Source: Massospora cicadina (Eukaryota; Entomophthoromycota; Entomophthoromycetes; Entomophthorales; Entomophthoraceae). From it: a stretch of DNA of 64,000 nucleotides. The stretch covers positions 1 to 64,000 of the forward strand of contig JAKSZP010009543.1 in the NCBI GenBank assembly GCA_022478985.1, given 5' to 3'. The notes under the pieces were generated by a model. The model was given only the letters and a program-made list of their open reading frames with translations. It searched no databases and was not told the DNA's origin. The translations under genes were made by a program, and so were the position numbers. Below, piece after piece: positions 1 through 10,715 of this stretch (position 1 is its first letter; each line of letters opens with the position of its first letter).

Positions 1-8
1 AGGGTAAA

Positions 9-178
9 AATTAACCAATCATTACCACTCAGATTTGAACCCTCCTGAGGTGAGAGATTTTACCCATCAATGATTGGGTATAAATTAACCAATCATTACC
101 ACGCAAGTCTGACCACCGCCAAGATGAGAAGATTTTACTCACTGGTGATTGGATATAATACATCAAATTGTTACCACA
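9..178. repeat. Short tandem repeat, about 75-bp period
   Basis: A unit containing ttaaccaatcattaccac starts at 11, recurs at 85, and recurs in diverged form near 161 (catcaaattgttaccac). The spacing is 74-76 bp and the stretch between them (a gattttac... then a g-g-t/g-a-t-a-t-a-a run) is also shared. I count about 2.3 units. It lies just past the 3' side of the degraded minus-strand gypsy-1, so it could be part of that element's LTR or flanking DNA. A 76-codon open frame crosses it but resembles nothing I know. Confidence 0.6.
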
Positions 179-484
179 CGGGTCAGTTTTGCCTCAAAAT
201 ATCTATCTTTGATCTGATAGGCCAAAAGCCTATATTTCCTAATTTAGATAGCTCAGCTTTATATTCTTTTGCCTCTAATACCCATGGTCTTGAAATCTGA
301 ACTAGTTTAAATAGGAAAAACTAGTATCAAGAAAAGGACCTATCTTGGGTTTTCCCTGCTTAAACAATAAAAAACTTAAACTTTAACAAATCGCTATTTA
401 TACTTATATTATAAAGTAAAATTCTCACTTTAAACAATTTGTGGCATCTGTTGGCGGATCCCACTTGCAACATGAGGCCTTATA
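179..484 (-). other. AT-rich flank, possible remnant LTR of gypsy-1
   Basis: This stretch has no supportable gene. In the minus direction it begins right after a purine-rich tract (gaaaggaaagggtaa) that follows the gypsy-1 chromodomain region. The intact gypsy-2 has the same arrangement, a purine tract ending in agggtaa and then its LTR. By analogy the 3' LTR of gypsy-1 may start near 484 and run toward position 1, but no second copy was found in the window to prove it. Confidence 0.35.
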
Positions 485-964
485 TTACCCTTTCCTTTAC
501 AGGCAGGGCTCACGCCCCCTTCAGGGACCTTTGCAAGGGCATAGTTCTTGTGAGGGGTGGGAAGTTTATAGGAAGCTAAGGTGGCGGGATTAGATGAGGC
601 AGGCGCAGGAGCATTTTGATTTTTCTTATGATATTCCTCCAGTAGCCCTTGACAGCTAAAATTTTTTTGGATGGGACACAGCTCTTTTCATATGCTGGGT
701 ATCCCTTCCACGACACCAGGTAGTGCACTTGGCGCTTAACCCGCCTTGCTTCCAAAATCTTTTCTATCTTAAACTCTAGGCACCCTCCACCTTAATTGGC
801 TCAACCTCCACCGGTTTATTGCCCTTAAAAGTAGAGAGTGAAGAAGCGTGAAAAGAGAAATAATTTTCTCAATGAGGGGACAGTTCCAGGTGGAAAGCAC
901 CGTTGTTCAGGACCCAGGTAATATGAAATGGTCCTTCCCTCTTGCAAAATAATTTTCTGCATGA
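485..964 (-). pseudogene. Gypsy-1 pol C-terminus: post-integrase module and chromodomain
   Basis: Read on the minus strand, 964-850 encodes a GPF/Y-type module (..GPFHITWVLNNGAFHLELSP), typical of the end of chromovirus integrases. After several frame breaks, 790-640 encodes a chromodomain-like run with the expected core EARRVKRQVHYLVSWKGYP. Chromodomains of Ty3/gypsy integrases direct insertion by binding modified histone H3 (known for the family). Stops and shifts are frequent, so nothing is translatable. It continues the integrase fragment at 2386-2903; element C1 separates the two. Confidence 0.7.
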
Positions 965-981
965 AACCTTAAGATGAAGAT
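965..981. repeat. Left target-site duplication of element C1
   Basis: aaccttaagatgaagat here matches aaccttaagatgcagat at 2369-2385 with one mismatch. The pair flanks C1 exactly, with the 3' tail of C1 abutting the right copy. Confidence 0.7.
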
Positions 982-2260
982 CTTGGATGAGTCCGCTTTG
1001 GTGGTCCAGTTCGCTAAGTTGCCCTCTCATCTCTCCCCCGAATTCCTCCACTATGAGCTCATGGATGGTTTGACCATTTATGGCACAGACCCCATGCTTC
1101 AGTTCGTGGTTCCCAACGGGGCAGATCAGTTGGCAGGTCTTGTACCTTTGCAATGATCTTCCCATTTCATCATGATTCCCAACTTGCAATTCCCCCCGCA
1201 CTGTGATCAGATCTGCCCCTGATCACCCATTCAGGGCTCACATTAAAAATGGTCATACCATTTTCCCCATGTGCTTTAAACTTGATCATTTAAAGTGCAA
1301 GTGCCTCACGGCTTCTGCCTCTGCCACTTCCGCCATTCCTCCTTCTGGCATTAGTCAGTGGCTACTTCGCCCCAAGTCTTCATATGAGGCTTGATTCTTC
1401 CACCCCCAACCTCAGGGAAATCTGGTGCTGCTTTCAAAGCGGCGCCCATTCAAAATACAAATTTAAAAAATTTTATAATAATTTGACTGGATTACTGAAT
1501 CCTGAGTTGATGGCTGAACCAGTTTCAGCTGATCCTCCATGGTCAACTTTCCAAAACCAGTCAGCTTCTGCCACTTCTCCAATTCTGGTGGCTAGCCCAA
1601 CGTTAGAAAAGCTAAATCCATTTGAGGCTCTCAAATGGATCAATGAGGATGAACGGTTGTATCATGTGAAGCCAGATTTTGCTTTGGAGGAGCTCTTCAT
1701 TGACCCTCCAAATTTGCATCCCCGCCATTTTCGCCCTTGAAATGGTTTTAGTTTTTAGAAAAATATTAACAAAATGGCAGTCTAGGCTGCAGCTGCCCCT
1801 GCTAACACCCTACTTCGCCAGCATCTTCATGGGGTAATGGAGCCCCTTGTTGAGAGTATTCCCATCCCCAATTTCTTCCCATGACTTTGAGGAAGATGTG
1901 AACTATGAAATTGAGGAGCTTGCTTTTGGTGCAAGCCGCGCTTGCATTGATACAGCAAAAACTTCTCTTTTTGACCCCAATTATCCCAAAAACCTGCCAG
2001 CGCATCAAGTCATCCACTTGTGTGCCTGCTCTCATCACTTTTGCTGAGCATCAATTGCTTAGCATTTTGAGGCAATGGACACTGCTGGTCTCACTAATGA
2101 AGAAAACCTACAATTATGCCCCCTTATGCCGCATGTTGCTGATGCTCTGACCCTGATGTTGTCCACCATGGTCTGCCAACTAAAGCGAGCAGCAGACAAA
2201 GGTTTCCTTAAAGCTTCCTCACCTTCTGATATGATTTTCTAGGTTGTTAGCTGAGGTGCC
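982..2260 (+). pseudogene. ORF1-like protein remnant of C1
   Basis: The first segment (to about 1155) matches C2 in the RNA-recognition-like region (ALVVQFAKLPSHLSPEF versus MLVVSFANLPSHLPPQV). The next (1203-1394) carries the CCHC knuckle MCFKLDHLKCKC, corresponding to CSLCFGLDHAKRAC in C2. A third segment (1384-1740, 118 codons, stop at 1738-1740) covers the acidic C-terminal part. Further homology to C3 and C4 continues to about 2260. Several frameshifts and stops make it non-functional. The expected role is nucleic-acid binding, by analogy with LINE ORF1 proteins. Confidence 0.6.
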
Positions 2261-2368
2261 ATATTATGAATCTCTTTTTTTCTTATAATCCCCATGTTTG
2301 GCCCATTTGCAAATAAAAATGCGTAGCAGCTCCCTCTTTTGGGTTGGGCACCACTAGTGCTAAAAAAG
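982..2368 (+). mobile_element. C1: 5'-truncated ORF1-only retroelement (C family)
   Basis: C1 lacks any endonuclease or RT. Its start is homologous to the middle of ORF1 of the complete relative C2 (38203-40091). The 3' end is ttgggttgggcaccactagt followed by gctaaaaaa, a variant of the LINE-A tail. A 17-bp near-perfect target duplication flanks it (965-981, 2369-2385). It sits in the module after the integrase of gypsy-1. The lack of RT together with a LINE-like tail suggests it was mobilised by a LINE, probably LINE-A. Related copies are C2, C3 (about 46419-46705) and C4 (about 53163-53592). Confidence 0.75.
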
Positions 2369-2385
2369 AACCTTAAGATGCAGAT
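2369..2385. repeat. Right target-site duplication of element C1
   Basis: aaccttaagatgcagat, the partner of 965-981 with one mismatch, directly after the A-rich 3' end of C1. Confidence 0.7.
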
Positions 2386-2903
2386 TCTTTTTTCCACCAT
2401 TACTAAATTCCCTTCTTGATAGTTGGGTGTCTCACATCATTTTTTGTCTGCAAACCTCTTGGAGTCGTTAGTTGATTCAGTCAGTTGGTTCTGTATTTGT
2501 TGATGGGCCTTCTTGATGTGTGTGATAAAGTTGTCTGATGGGTTATTACTCCGTATTTGAGGTTAATGTTAAAAGAGGAGTTGTATCCAAAATTTGCATA
2601 CATAAGGTCACCCCCATTGACAAATGGAGGGAATTGTTATATGAAAATTGGGCCAAAGGAAGGTCCGCTGCCAATGTATCCTGAGAGGTAATTGCATAGC
2701 ATCAGAGATACTGCTCCAAGGACTGGTTTATATGCTCTTTTTTGCCATCATATTGGAAGATATAAGCTGAGGATCAACAATGCTTAATTTGTAAGCATAT
2801 CACAAAAGGCATCCCAAAACCGCAAGGTAAATTGAGGTTCTCTGTTGCTGATTATTTCCTGGGTAGCCACAAACAAGTCAAACGTATGAGATACAAACAA
2901 CCG
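2386..2903 (-). pseudogene. Gypsy-1 integrase, C-terminal half of catalytic core
   Basis: Minus-strand translation gives the Ty3/gypsy integrase landmarks: EIISNREPQFTLRFW (family pattern SDRGPQFTSRFW, second catalytic Asp replaced by Asn), a degraded Y-H-P-Q-T-D-G-Q segment, LEQY-like and PLAQF-like blocks, then YQEGNLVMVEKR before the C1 insertion. Stops and frame changes are common. The N-terminal half lies at 9376-9740; the 6.5-kb LINE-A1 inserted between them. The duplicated 16-bp target at 2888-2903 lies in the codons just before the second catalytic block. Confidence 0.8.
2888..2903. repeat. Left target-site duplication of LINE-A1
   Basis: gagatacaaacaaccg is repeated perfectly at 9360-9375. 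The two copies flank LINE-A1 and fix its ends. Confidence 0.92.
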
Positions 2904-3121
2904 AACAATCTCTTTCTGCTAAGCATCACTTTTTGAAAATCAATTCAGCCTGAAATTTAGCTCCACTAAAGAGATTTACGAAAACTATTAGCAAATATGG
3001 CGGGAAACCCCGCAAAAGAACCCGCAGGCTATGCCAAACGAGCCAGCACCACCCCAAATGAAGCAACCCTCGGTTACCCACCTCAGGGTCAACCAGAATC
3101 ACCCGCTCTCAAGCAGCAGCC

Positions 3122-5717
3122 ATGAAAGCAGGCACCACCCCCCAACCTGGAGCTAATTCAACTAGCGCCAGTTCACCTGATCGCACTTCTGCAACCTGCA
3201 CGCCTAACATCTCTGTGTGCGCTGCCTCCCATCAACCCGCTGGGCCCCCTCCAACCAAGAAGGCCATCACCCACGCTGTTTTAATGGCACCTGCTCAGTT
3301 GGATGCAACTCAGCCCATCCAGGCATTCACCTCCCCCATTGTGTCAGCTAATTCAGCCCCATCTAATATTGCTGACGCCGTGTTTCTGGCTCCCTCCATG
3401 AGGGGCGATACCCAGCTACCTGGCCCCCAAATCCTCAGATGTAAGGTTGGATTAGCCGCACATTCTGGTTCACTAAGCACCAAATTGGGACAATCTACTC
3501 TTCCCAATGAGTATTCAAATGGTTCAGATTTTGAAACTTCACACCACTTCCAATCTCACCAGTCCCATTTAAACCCCATAATCGGCGCTTCTCAAGTTGG
3601 CACTTTATCTTCATATGCTGAAAACGACCAATTCACTAATTAGCCAGTGAGTTTTGCCCACGAAATCACAGCATATACTCGGGCTGAATTTACCCAAATA
3701 GATTGGGATGGTGATGAAACATCGCCCTCCTCCCAATTGGCTGGAGTTAAATCCAATCTGGATGGGCCTCCCCAATTTAGCGAGGCCCAACAATCACCTG
3801 GTCCCCAAACCCTTGGATGTAAGGTTGGATTAGCCGCACATTCTGGTTCACTAAGCACCAAATTGGGACAATCTACTCTTCCCAATGGGGATTTAAATGG
3901 TTTAGATTTTGGAACTTCACACCACTTCCAATCTCACCAGTCCCATTTAAACCCCATAATCGGCACTTCTCAAGTTGGCACTTTATCTTCATATGCTGAA
4001 AACGACCAATTCACCAATCAGCCAGTGAGTTTTGCCCACGAAATCACAGCATATACTCGGGCTGAATTTACCCAAATAGATTAGATGGTGATGAAACATC
4101 TCCCTCCTCTCAATTGGCTGAAGTTAATTCCAATCTGGATGGGCCTCCCCAATTTAGCGAGGCCCAACAAACCGCCCCTCAATTTAATATGATGCCAGCA
4201 ACTGCTGTAACATTCCAGCAACAAGGGAACTCCACAAACTTGTTCAAACCACCAGCTCACACTCAACCTGCGATTGCAGCCCAAAGCAAACACAAACGTA
4301 CCAAAGGAGCCACTGGGGCGTGGCAAAAACCTCTGGCATCAACGCTACCCAAAGCTGATCCCCGTGAAGTGGCGCTTATTGCTGATGTTAAGAAGAAATG
4401 GGCCGAAACTAGAGCGCAAAAAGCTCTAACTCGCTCAACCCTCTCCCACGCAATTTGCCTTTATTATGGGCATAACCCTGTTGAATTCTATACAGAGGAT
4501 TACTTCTCATACTTTGCAGTGATTGCGGAGACATTCCCAATTAACACCACCATCCATGAATCAGTGGAGGGCCACTACATCTATGTGGGCTTCACTGAAG
4601 CTGCCCTTGCTGACCATGCTGCCACCCTCCAGGTCATTATTCCACGCGGATCTCTTCGCATCTCCCGCACACGCTCACACCTGGAGAAAATTTCATGGGT
4701 TACTTTTTCCAACCTACCAACGACTGTTGATCCTGAGTCTCTTAAACTGGCACTCCATCGTGGTTTAATGGAGTTTGGGTCTGTTCTTTCAGTGGACTTT
4801 AGCGTCCCCTCTTACTATGCTCCCACTCAAAGAGCTCTCACTGCTAGGGCGTCGTTCATCCCCTCCCCCACTGTATCCCGCAACATTGAGGTTATTCCTC
4901 GTGTGGCGGTAGTTGGGGCATACCCTGAGATCTTTTTTGTCGACCCTGATCAGGCGCGCCCCCGGTGTTCATGGTGTAACGCCCTTGGACACTTGTATAG
5001 TGGCTGCACAGCTCGAAAACAAGCCCTCTTAGCCACCACCCAGGGGCCTAAACCAGGCCAAAAACGATCCCACATGGCTGCAGCAGCAATTCCACAACCC
5101 ACACAATGGGTTCCCGTTCAAGACCTGTCCCCTGAGGCCTTACGCCTATCAGTTGAAACAGCTAACCCCACTATTGGTATGGGATACCTTCGCGCTCATG
5201 CCCCCTTCCAATGGGCACCCCCTCCAATCTCCCAGAGTCAACTCCCTCTCTCACCAAGCGCAAGGCATCTCCCACAGGGTGCCCCTCGTCAGCCACCCCC
5301 ACTCAGGGCTCCGCGGCACCCCCACCAACCTCCACCAGCAATTTATCGCATCAACCCTCAGCTCCCAATGGAGCTATGCCCACCAGCATGGACTGGCAAC
5401 CCGCGGCCTGCGGTAGAAGTGCCACCTCAAAGAGTCCTACCCCAACCCCACAGTCCATTTCGCGCGGATCCTTTGCAGTGTTGGAGGAAGTGAATATGGA
5501 CTCAGACTCATCAAATGGGGACACCGCGGAGGTCACCATTGAGCATCCTCAGGTCCTTCCCCTGCAACGGAGCGGGGGCAGCATCCTAGGCTGGCTTACT
5601 GGGTCCTCCACCCCCCACCCTCTCCTTCCCCTCAGAACCCTCGACGCTCCTCACGAATTGCAGCTAATAGTCAAGCTAAAGGACTCAAAACTAGCCGCCT
5701 CACAGCAGCTGATTTAA
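3122..5717 (+). pseudogene. LINE-A1 ORF1 (gag-like CCHC protein), broken
   Basis: The protein starts at ATG 3122; the frame opens upstream at 3062 without an earlier ATG. The N-terminal part is Ser/Pro/Thr-rich, followed by an acidic region. The central part (codons from about 4450 to 4920) has an RRM-like region with WVTFSNLPTTVDPESLKLAL. A canonical CCHC knuckle, CSWCNALGHLYSGC, lies near 4969-5010. A Pro-rich C-terminus follows. A TAG at 3641-3643 (CAG in the duplicated unit) and a one-base loss near 4083 break the frame. The C-terminal segment continues in another frame (5211-5717), a change also present in A2. LINE ORF1 proteins bind their own RNA (family knowledge). Confidence 0.85.
3423..4178 (+). 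repeat. 378-bp tandem duplication inside ORF1 of LINE-A1
   Basis: The block starting at about 3423 repeats with a period of 378 bp: aaggttggattagcc occurs at 3443 and again at 3821. 378 is divisible by three, so it adds 126 codons without shifting the frame. LINE-A2 has only one unit. The two units differ at scattered positions, including the stop at 3641 in the first and a one-base deletion near 4083 in the second. Confidence 0.85.
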
Positions 5718-8700
5718 GCGCTGGCAACCCACCAGGACATAAAGGGGAACAGCTATGAGTCCCCATGGCATCACCCTGGCCCTGCAATCCATCAATGCAA
5801 ATGGGTTGCGGGACTTTAAGCGGAGAGCCCGCCTCCTCCGAAACTTCAGGTCAGCACAAATTGACATTGCTGCTGTCCAGGAGCCCCATATTCTCCCCCA
5901 CGAACTATCTGCATGGAATGAACAGTTTGGAGCAACTCCTTCTGGACAAACCATGCCGCCCTTATTGTTTTGAATCCCCAGGTTAAAACCCATTCTTTTT
6001 CACAATATCTAGGTGACCGCCTCATACTGGACAAACTCACCACTCCTGAATTCTCCTTCTTCGCTGCAAGCATCTACCTGCCTAATGCAGGTCAGGAGCA
6101 AAATCGGCTCTTGGAAGAGTTCGTCCAACTCAATCTCCCACGGAATACAGTCCTCCTAGAAGATTTCAACACAACCATAAGTCGCGTCCGTGACTCTTAC
6201 CCCCCTGCAGCAAAGGAACGCCCTGGATCAAGTCGCCTCCAGGATTTCCTTCGCCTGAGTGGCTTTATAGATGCGCTTCCACCCTCCGCGTCTGACCTAG
6301 GTTGCATGACTAGGATCCAGTATGATGGAGGAGCTTTCCAGTCAGCATCACGCATAGATATGGCACTGATTGGCCCCCTGCTAATTGGCCGCGTCTCCTC
6401 TCCCATCTCTCGTGACAACCATCTGAGTGATCACAGGTCACTCACCGTTGTCCTCACCACCACACTTAGACCGTCACGTAGGTTCTGGCCTAGGGTTGCC
6501 CCAGCTCTTCTCAACAACCCCTTCACTAAGGAAAAGCTGTCTATGACCATCCGGGAGACTCTCACCTCCCCCCACCCCACCTGCTTGACCACAAAGCTAT
6601 ATGGGCGGTGACCAAGGAGGGCATCACCCGCGTTGCTTACAACTGTGCCAAAGCCCAGATGACTGCAGCTCGCGCCAGAGTCAAAAGGGCGGAAACCAGA
6701 ATCAGACATCTGGAGCGAAACTGCCAGCCTTCACCCTCTCCCAGATGGTTGGAAGACTGGGAAGAGGCGCAGGAAGCACTCCGTTTGGAGCTCACACTGC
6801 AGGAAGAACGGGCAGCAAACTTTACAACAGCTCGTTACTATGATCAATGGGAACGCCCCACCCGCTTCTTCTTTCAGAAACAGAAAGCCCAATCAATCAG
6901 CGCAGGATATTACTGCACTGAAGATTGGCACTACAACCACTTCAGATAAGGAGGAAATCACGCAGGAACTACACCGCTTCTACTCCAGCCTCTTCCATGC
7001 CACCCAGGTGGACCCATCGGACATCCAATACCTCCTGTGGCGGGCTCCAGAGCCGCCCATTGACCCACGGGCTAATGAGGCTCTATTAGCGCCTATTTCC
7101 ATCAAGGAGGTGATGGAAACCCTTCTGAAATCCCCACGGCTTAAAGCCCCAGGCCCAGACGGAATACCCTTCGAGGTGTACCTTCTGGAACCTGCAGTGA
7201 TAGCCAGAACCCTCCGCGACCTCTTCGCTGCACTCTTGGTGAATGGCGAGGTCCTCCCCGACTCCAGAGGCTCAATCACGACCCTTATTCACAAGACGTC
7301 AGACCGTGAGAACCTGGCGAACTGGCGCCCCATAGCGTTGATCAACACAACCCACAAGCTCTTCACGAAGCTTCTGGCCAACTGCATCACCAAATGGGTG
7401 TCACATCGCCTCTCCCCATCCCAGCACGGTTTTATTCCGGGGAGGTCGTTATGGGACAACTATAATGACCTTCAAGTGACTTCGACTGCTAACTCTCGTA
7501 AGGTGAATGGCTTTGTGGCTCTCCTGGATATGGAGAAAGCATATGATCGGGTAGCCTGGAAGTATATTGATGCTTCCCTGGCCCGCTTCCATCTCCCACC
7601 CGCAGCTAGGCGCTGGATATCAGCGCTCTATGACCAGCTCCACACCAGATTCCTGGCGCCAATGGGTTTTACAATGGCAGTACCAGTTGGACAAGGTCTC
7701 CGGCAAGGGGACCCCCTGAGCCCTATCCTTTTTAACATCACCCTTGACCCCCTCTTGGCCTCCTTACAGGACAAGCTAATAGGGATTCTGGTCCCAGGTA
7801 AAGCCCCCACACGCACCATGGCATTTGCAGATGACACTGCCATTGCATTTATGCTGCCCTGGGGATGTTGCCCTCGCTGCTGTGACCATTGAGAGGTACA
7901 CCAAGGCGTCCAACGCCATGGTCAACACCTCCAAGACAACAGTTGCACAGGTCGGCTCCCCCACCTTCCCCCCACCATTTGGTATTGAACCTGAGCGCGG
8001 TACCTTCCGTCACCTGGGCGTTCTCACCAACCAACAAGGAGTTGCGCTAAAAGACAATGAGGACTTACTCCTCGCAGCAGTTAACTCCAGGATTGTCAGC
8101 TGGAACCGGCGGCACATCACCCCCCAGGGTCGAGCTCTGATGGCCAATGTGTTCCTCCTCTCCAAAGTCTGTTTCCTAGCGCATGTCTGCCCATTCACAG
8201 ATGCCTTATATACGCGGCTCAATGTACTCCTCCGCTGTTGGATATGGGGCTCAAACCATCCACCGATGGCCCTCTCAACCATTTCCCGACCCTGCAATGA
8301 AGGGGGCCTAGGGCTTCTGGACACGCGATCCCACGCCACCACAATCTTCCTGAAGTTCCTATGGCTGATTGTCTGCTGGGACGCGACCCCCATGCCCCAA
8401 TGGGCGCCCGCCCTCCACCAGTCAGTGTCAGCAGCTCTGGGTCTTCCTAGAGCATCTCTGACCTCATTAGGGGAGTGGCTCACAAACCACCCAGGCCATC
8501 GCATAAAACCATCCTCATCCCCCTACTGGAACCAGGCTCTCCTTGCCCTGAAACGAGTAGGCGCGCGGATCCACCATGCCTTCCCATACAGAAGGGAAGG
8601 CCCTGGCCTCAGCCCCCGTCGCCATGCAATTGTGCACAATGGACAAGTTGTCACAACTCGCCTCAACCCCCAAGATCGTCCTCCCATCCGCCTAAGACTC

Positions 8701-9299
8701 CTTGAGCTCCTCCCTCCCTCCGTGAGATTTGACCTTAAGGAATTGTGGAAGGACGTCTATCACCCCATCCTGTCAGCAAAGGTGTCCAACACCTTATGGA
8801 GGGTGCTCCACTGTTCATACAGGACAGGGGACTGGACTGGCCCTACCTTCCAGCACCGAAGCTGCCCCCGCTGTGTGGAGCTTATTGACTCCCACCTCCA
8901 TCGTTTTTTCACCTGTCCAGGTGTCGCCGCATTTTGGCCAAAGGCCCGCACGCTCCTCCATGCTCAGCCCTTGTCTGGACACCCTGTGCAAGACCTCATG
9001 TTTGAGCAGACATTGCCTGGTTGCCACCGACCCCTCCGTGTCCTCGCCTATGCCACAGCCATCTGGACCATCCATAACTCCTTCCATCGTTCTGCCTTTG
9101 ACCAGCAGGTGTGGACCCTTCCACACATGATCACCCACTTTCAGGTACACTTTGAGATGGCCCTGAAGGTCTGCACTATGTCGCCAACCCTCCCCCGCTC
9201 AGTTGTCACTGCAGCACGGCTCTGGCGCGCAAACCCCCCTCCCTTTCTCGATGCCTCCTCCCTCCCCTTCCCTCGCCTCAGGCTCTTAAGAGCCCAGGC

Positions 9300-9359
9300 G
9301 TATTCAATAAACATCGATGAATCCCCCCTTGGGTTGGGACCATCTAATACTAAAAAAAA
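9300..9359 (+). promoter_or_regulatory. LINE-A 3' end: AATAAA and conserved tail
   Basis: The short 3' UTR has an AATAAA hexamer (ttcaataaac, about 9304-9313) and the terminal block cttgggttgggaccatct followed by aatactaaaaaaaa. The same block ends LINE-A2 and two micro-insertions, and resembles the end of C1 and C3. It is probably the stretch recognised by LINE-A RT (inference). Confidence 0.65.
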
Positions 9360-9375
9360 GAGATACAAACAACCG
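9360..9375. repeat. Right target-site duplication of LINE-A1
   Basis: gagatacaaacaaccg, a perfect partner of 2888-2903, directly after the A run of LINE-A1. Confidence 0.92.
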
Positions 9376-9740
9376 TGCATATACTCAGCTGTAGTGGTTG
9401 TCATACAAGTGATAAATATGTATACTTTGTAAAAAATCTACAACCACCATGATCTCATCATACCCATGAGATATGGGTAAACTTACAACAAAATTTACTG
9501 AAAAAGACGTCCATGGCCCCGCTGCTTGTTGGAGAGGGTGGAGAGGGCCGTTCCGCCATGTCCTGCCTGACTTGGACCAAGTGCAGATCAAGCATTTCTC
9601 AATCCAGATATAAATCTCCTTTATCAATCCATTCCAGCCATAACCACAGTCAAATAAGTTGAGGCACTCCTTAACGCCGGTGTCTCCCATGGTAGGTGGA
9701 TCATGATGTCCCCTTATGACTTGGGAACGCGGCTCAGAGG
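9376..9740 (-). pseudogene. Gypsy-1 integrase, zinc-binding and N-terminal core
   Basis: On the minus strand, about 9735-9590 encodes a degenerate HHCC zinc-binding module ending EKCLICTWSK. It is followed by GPWTSFSVNFVVSLPISHGYDEIMVVVDF in several short blocks, which matches the first catalytic-Asp block of Ty3/gypsy integrases with Asp changed to Asn in VNFV. The frame then runs into the LINE-A1 insertion and resumes at 2903. It is non-functional. Confidence 0.78.
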
Positions 9741-9767
9741 GAACCCATACCTTGTTGAGAAAATATA

Positions 9768-10124
9768 TTACCCTATCCTTTTAGAAATATCATCCAAAAG
9801 GGGCATTAAAGCGTCAATTTTTGCAAGTATATCATTTCCCTCAGGATCTGTTGACCAGGCTGCCAACATCAAATCAAGATGAGAGCCATCATTAATAGGA
9901 GATTCTGACTCATAAGGAGTATCAGAGGTAACTACGTCTTGAAGAGAATCTTCATTGACAGAGGGCACAAGGATTAGATCATAGGGTGTAGCTCCACTCA
10001 TTGGTTTAGAAAGAGTATCAGGGATGCAGGAAGTTGGTAGATCACAAGATTTTGATTTAAATTTAGATCTTAATTTGGTATTAGATTTGGATTTTGACTT
10101 AGGTATGGGGTCTGGAGTTTGCAA
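9768..10124 (-). pseudogene. Gypsy-1 linker between RNase H and integrase
   Basis: A 118-codon minus-strand frame lies exactly between RNase H and the integrase zinc module. It begins with a Lys/Ser repeat (KSKSKSNTKLRSKFKSKS) and continues acidic. No known domain is visible. The position suggests a spacer of the polyprotein or a local low-complexity expansion. It stays open while its neighbours are broken, which could be chance. Confidence 0.45.
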
Positions 10125-10203
10125 TTCAATTGCAGCAATGTCTGGAGGGGGTAAAGCTATGACCTGCTCAGGTGGAATTACCGTGACTAACTCAGAGTCT
10201 GTA

Positions 10204-10660
10204 TTAGAAAGTGATACCCATTAGAGGATTGTGGATTAATATATCCTGTAAGATATGGGCTACCCTCTTTACAAACTCAAATTTAAAGTTGAGGCTTATT
10301 AGGTCACAGTGAGTCCTAGTCTTCCTGTGTGAAAACCTTTGGGGTTTGTGATAATAGGTAAGTGATTTATAGTCAGTGCGCACAACAACAGGATACTTAG
10401 TCCAGAAAGGGTACCCCCAGTTCATCAATGGTAAAAAGACAGCAACCAATTTCTTATCATAGATGGCCCAAGCGCGCTCTATGACACCTAACTTTTTAGA
10501 AAGATAAGCAACAAGGTGCTCTTTTCCCTCATATTCCTGTAAAAGAACAGCCAACCGCGGTGTTAGTAAAATATCAAGATGCAATAAAAGGCTTATCAAC
10601 ATCTGTGTTTAAATTGGTACAAGGGCATAGGATTCCAACTGCACAGGTTGACACATATCA
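10204..10660 (-). pseudogene. Gypsy-1 RNase H domain remnant
   Basis: The minus-strand frame contains VLLQEYEGKEHLVAYLSKKL, then IYDKKLVAV, and VVVRTDYKSLTYY, the hallmark order of the Ty3/gypsy RNase H (..AVLLQ..YLSKKL..YDKELLAI..TDHKSL). The start of the domain (about 10650-10600) is in another frame. Its job in an intact element is to remove the RNA template. It lies between the integrase (9376-9740) and the SINE/LINE stack at 10868-13077. Confidence 0.8.
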
Positions 10661-10715
10661 GCTCAATTATTGTAAGAAGACAATACTTTAATCAAAACTC
10701 ACAAAAAGGAGAAAC

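Larger units (their letters stand above)
2904..9359 (+). mobile_element. LINE-A1: full-length non-LTR retrotransposon (6.46 kb)
   Basis: This is a LINE with an apurinic-type endonuclease. Order: 5' UTR, ORF1 (CCHC protein), a 37-nt spacer, ORF2 (endonuclease, RT, C-terminal Cys/His knuckle), a short 3' UTR with AATAAA, and a tail ending ctaatactaaaaaaaa. A perfect 16-bp target duplication bounds it. The 5' end (aatctctttctgctaagc) coincides with that of LINE-A2, so it is full length. It is GC-rich compared with the gypsy it disrupts. It differs from A2 by a 378-bp in-frame duplication in ORF1 and several private indels. The domain set fits the Tad/L1-like group known in fungi; I cannot place it to a named family. 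Confidence 0.93.
5755..9432 (+). pseudogene. LINE-A1 ORF2 (endonuclease-reverse transcriptase), broken
   Basis: Endonuclease motifs are in order: AVQEPH (about 5870), ASIYLPN, LLEDFN (about 6155), SRIDMAL and SDHRSL (about 6430). RT follows from APGPDGIPFE (about 7150), with RPIALIN, HGFIPGRSLWDN, LLDMEKAYDRV, GLRQGDPLSPILFN and the catalytic FADD (about 7826). A Cys/His knuckle, CPRC...HRFFTC, lies near 8860-8920. Frame breaks occur near 5945, 6570, 6895 and 7848; the first two are shared with A2. The natural stop (gcgtaa in A2) is lost by one base, so the last frame reads through the tail and target duplication into gypsy-1 and stops at 9432. Element sequence ends at 9359. ORF2 would nick DNA and copy the RNA at the nick. 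Confidence 0.9.

Noticed and set aside
70..300. 76-codon plus-strand frame at the window start
   Set aside because: It lies across the 75-bp tandem repeat and AT-rich DNA and resembles no family.
6197..9404. Many minus-strand frames of 60-164 codons across LINE-A1 (mirrored in LINE-A2)
   Set aside because: They are antisense shadows of a GC-rich coding region; the plus frames carry the endonuclease and RT motifs.
9768..10124. Lys/Ser-rich 118-codon minus frame as a host gene
   Set aside because: It is located exactly between RNase H and integrase of gypsy-1 on the same strand, so a polyprotein linker is the simpler reading.
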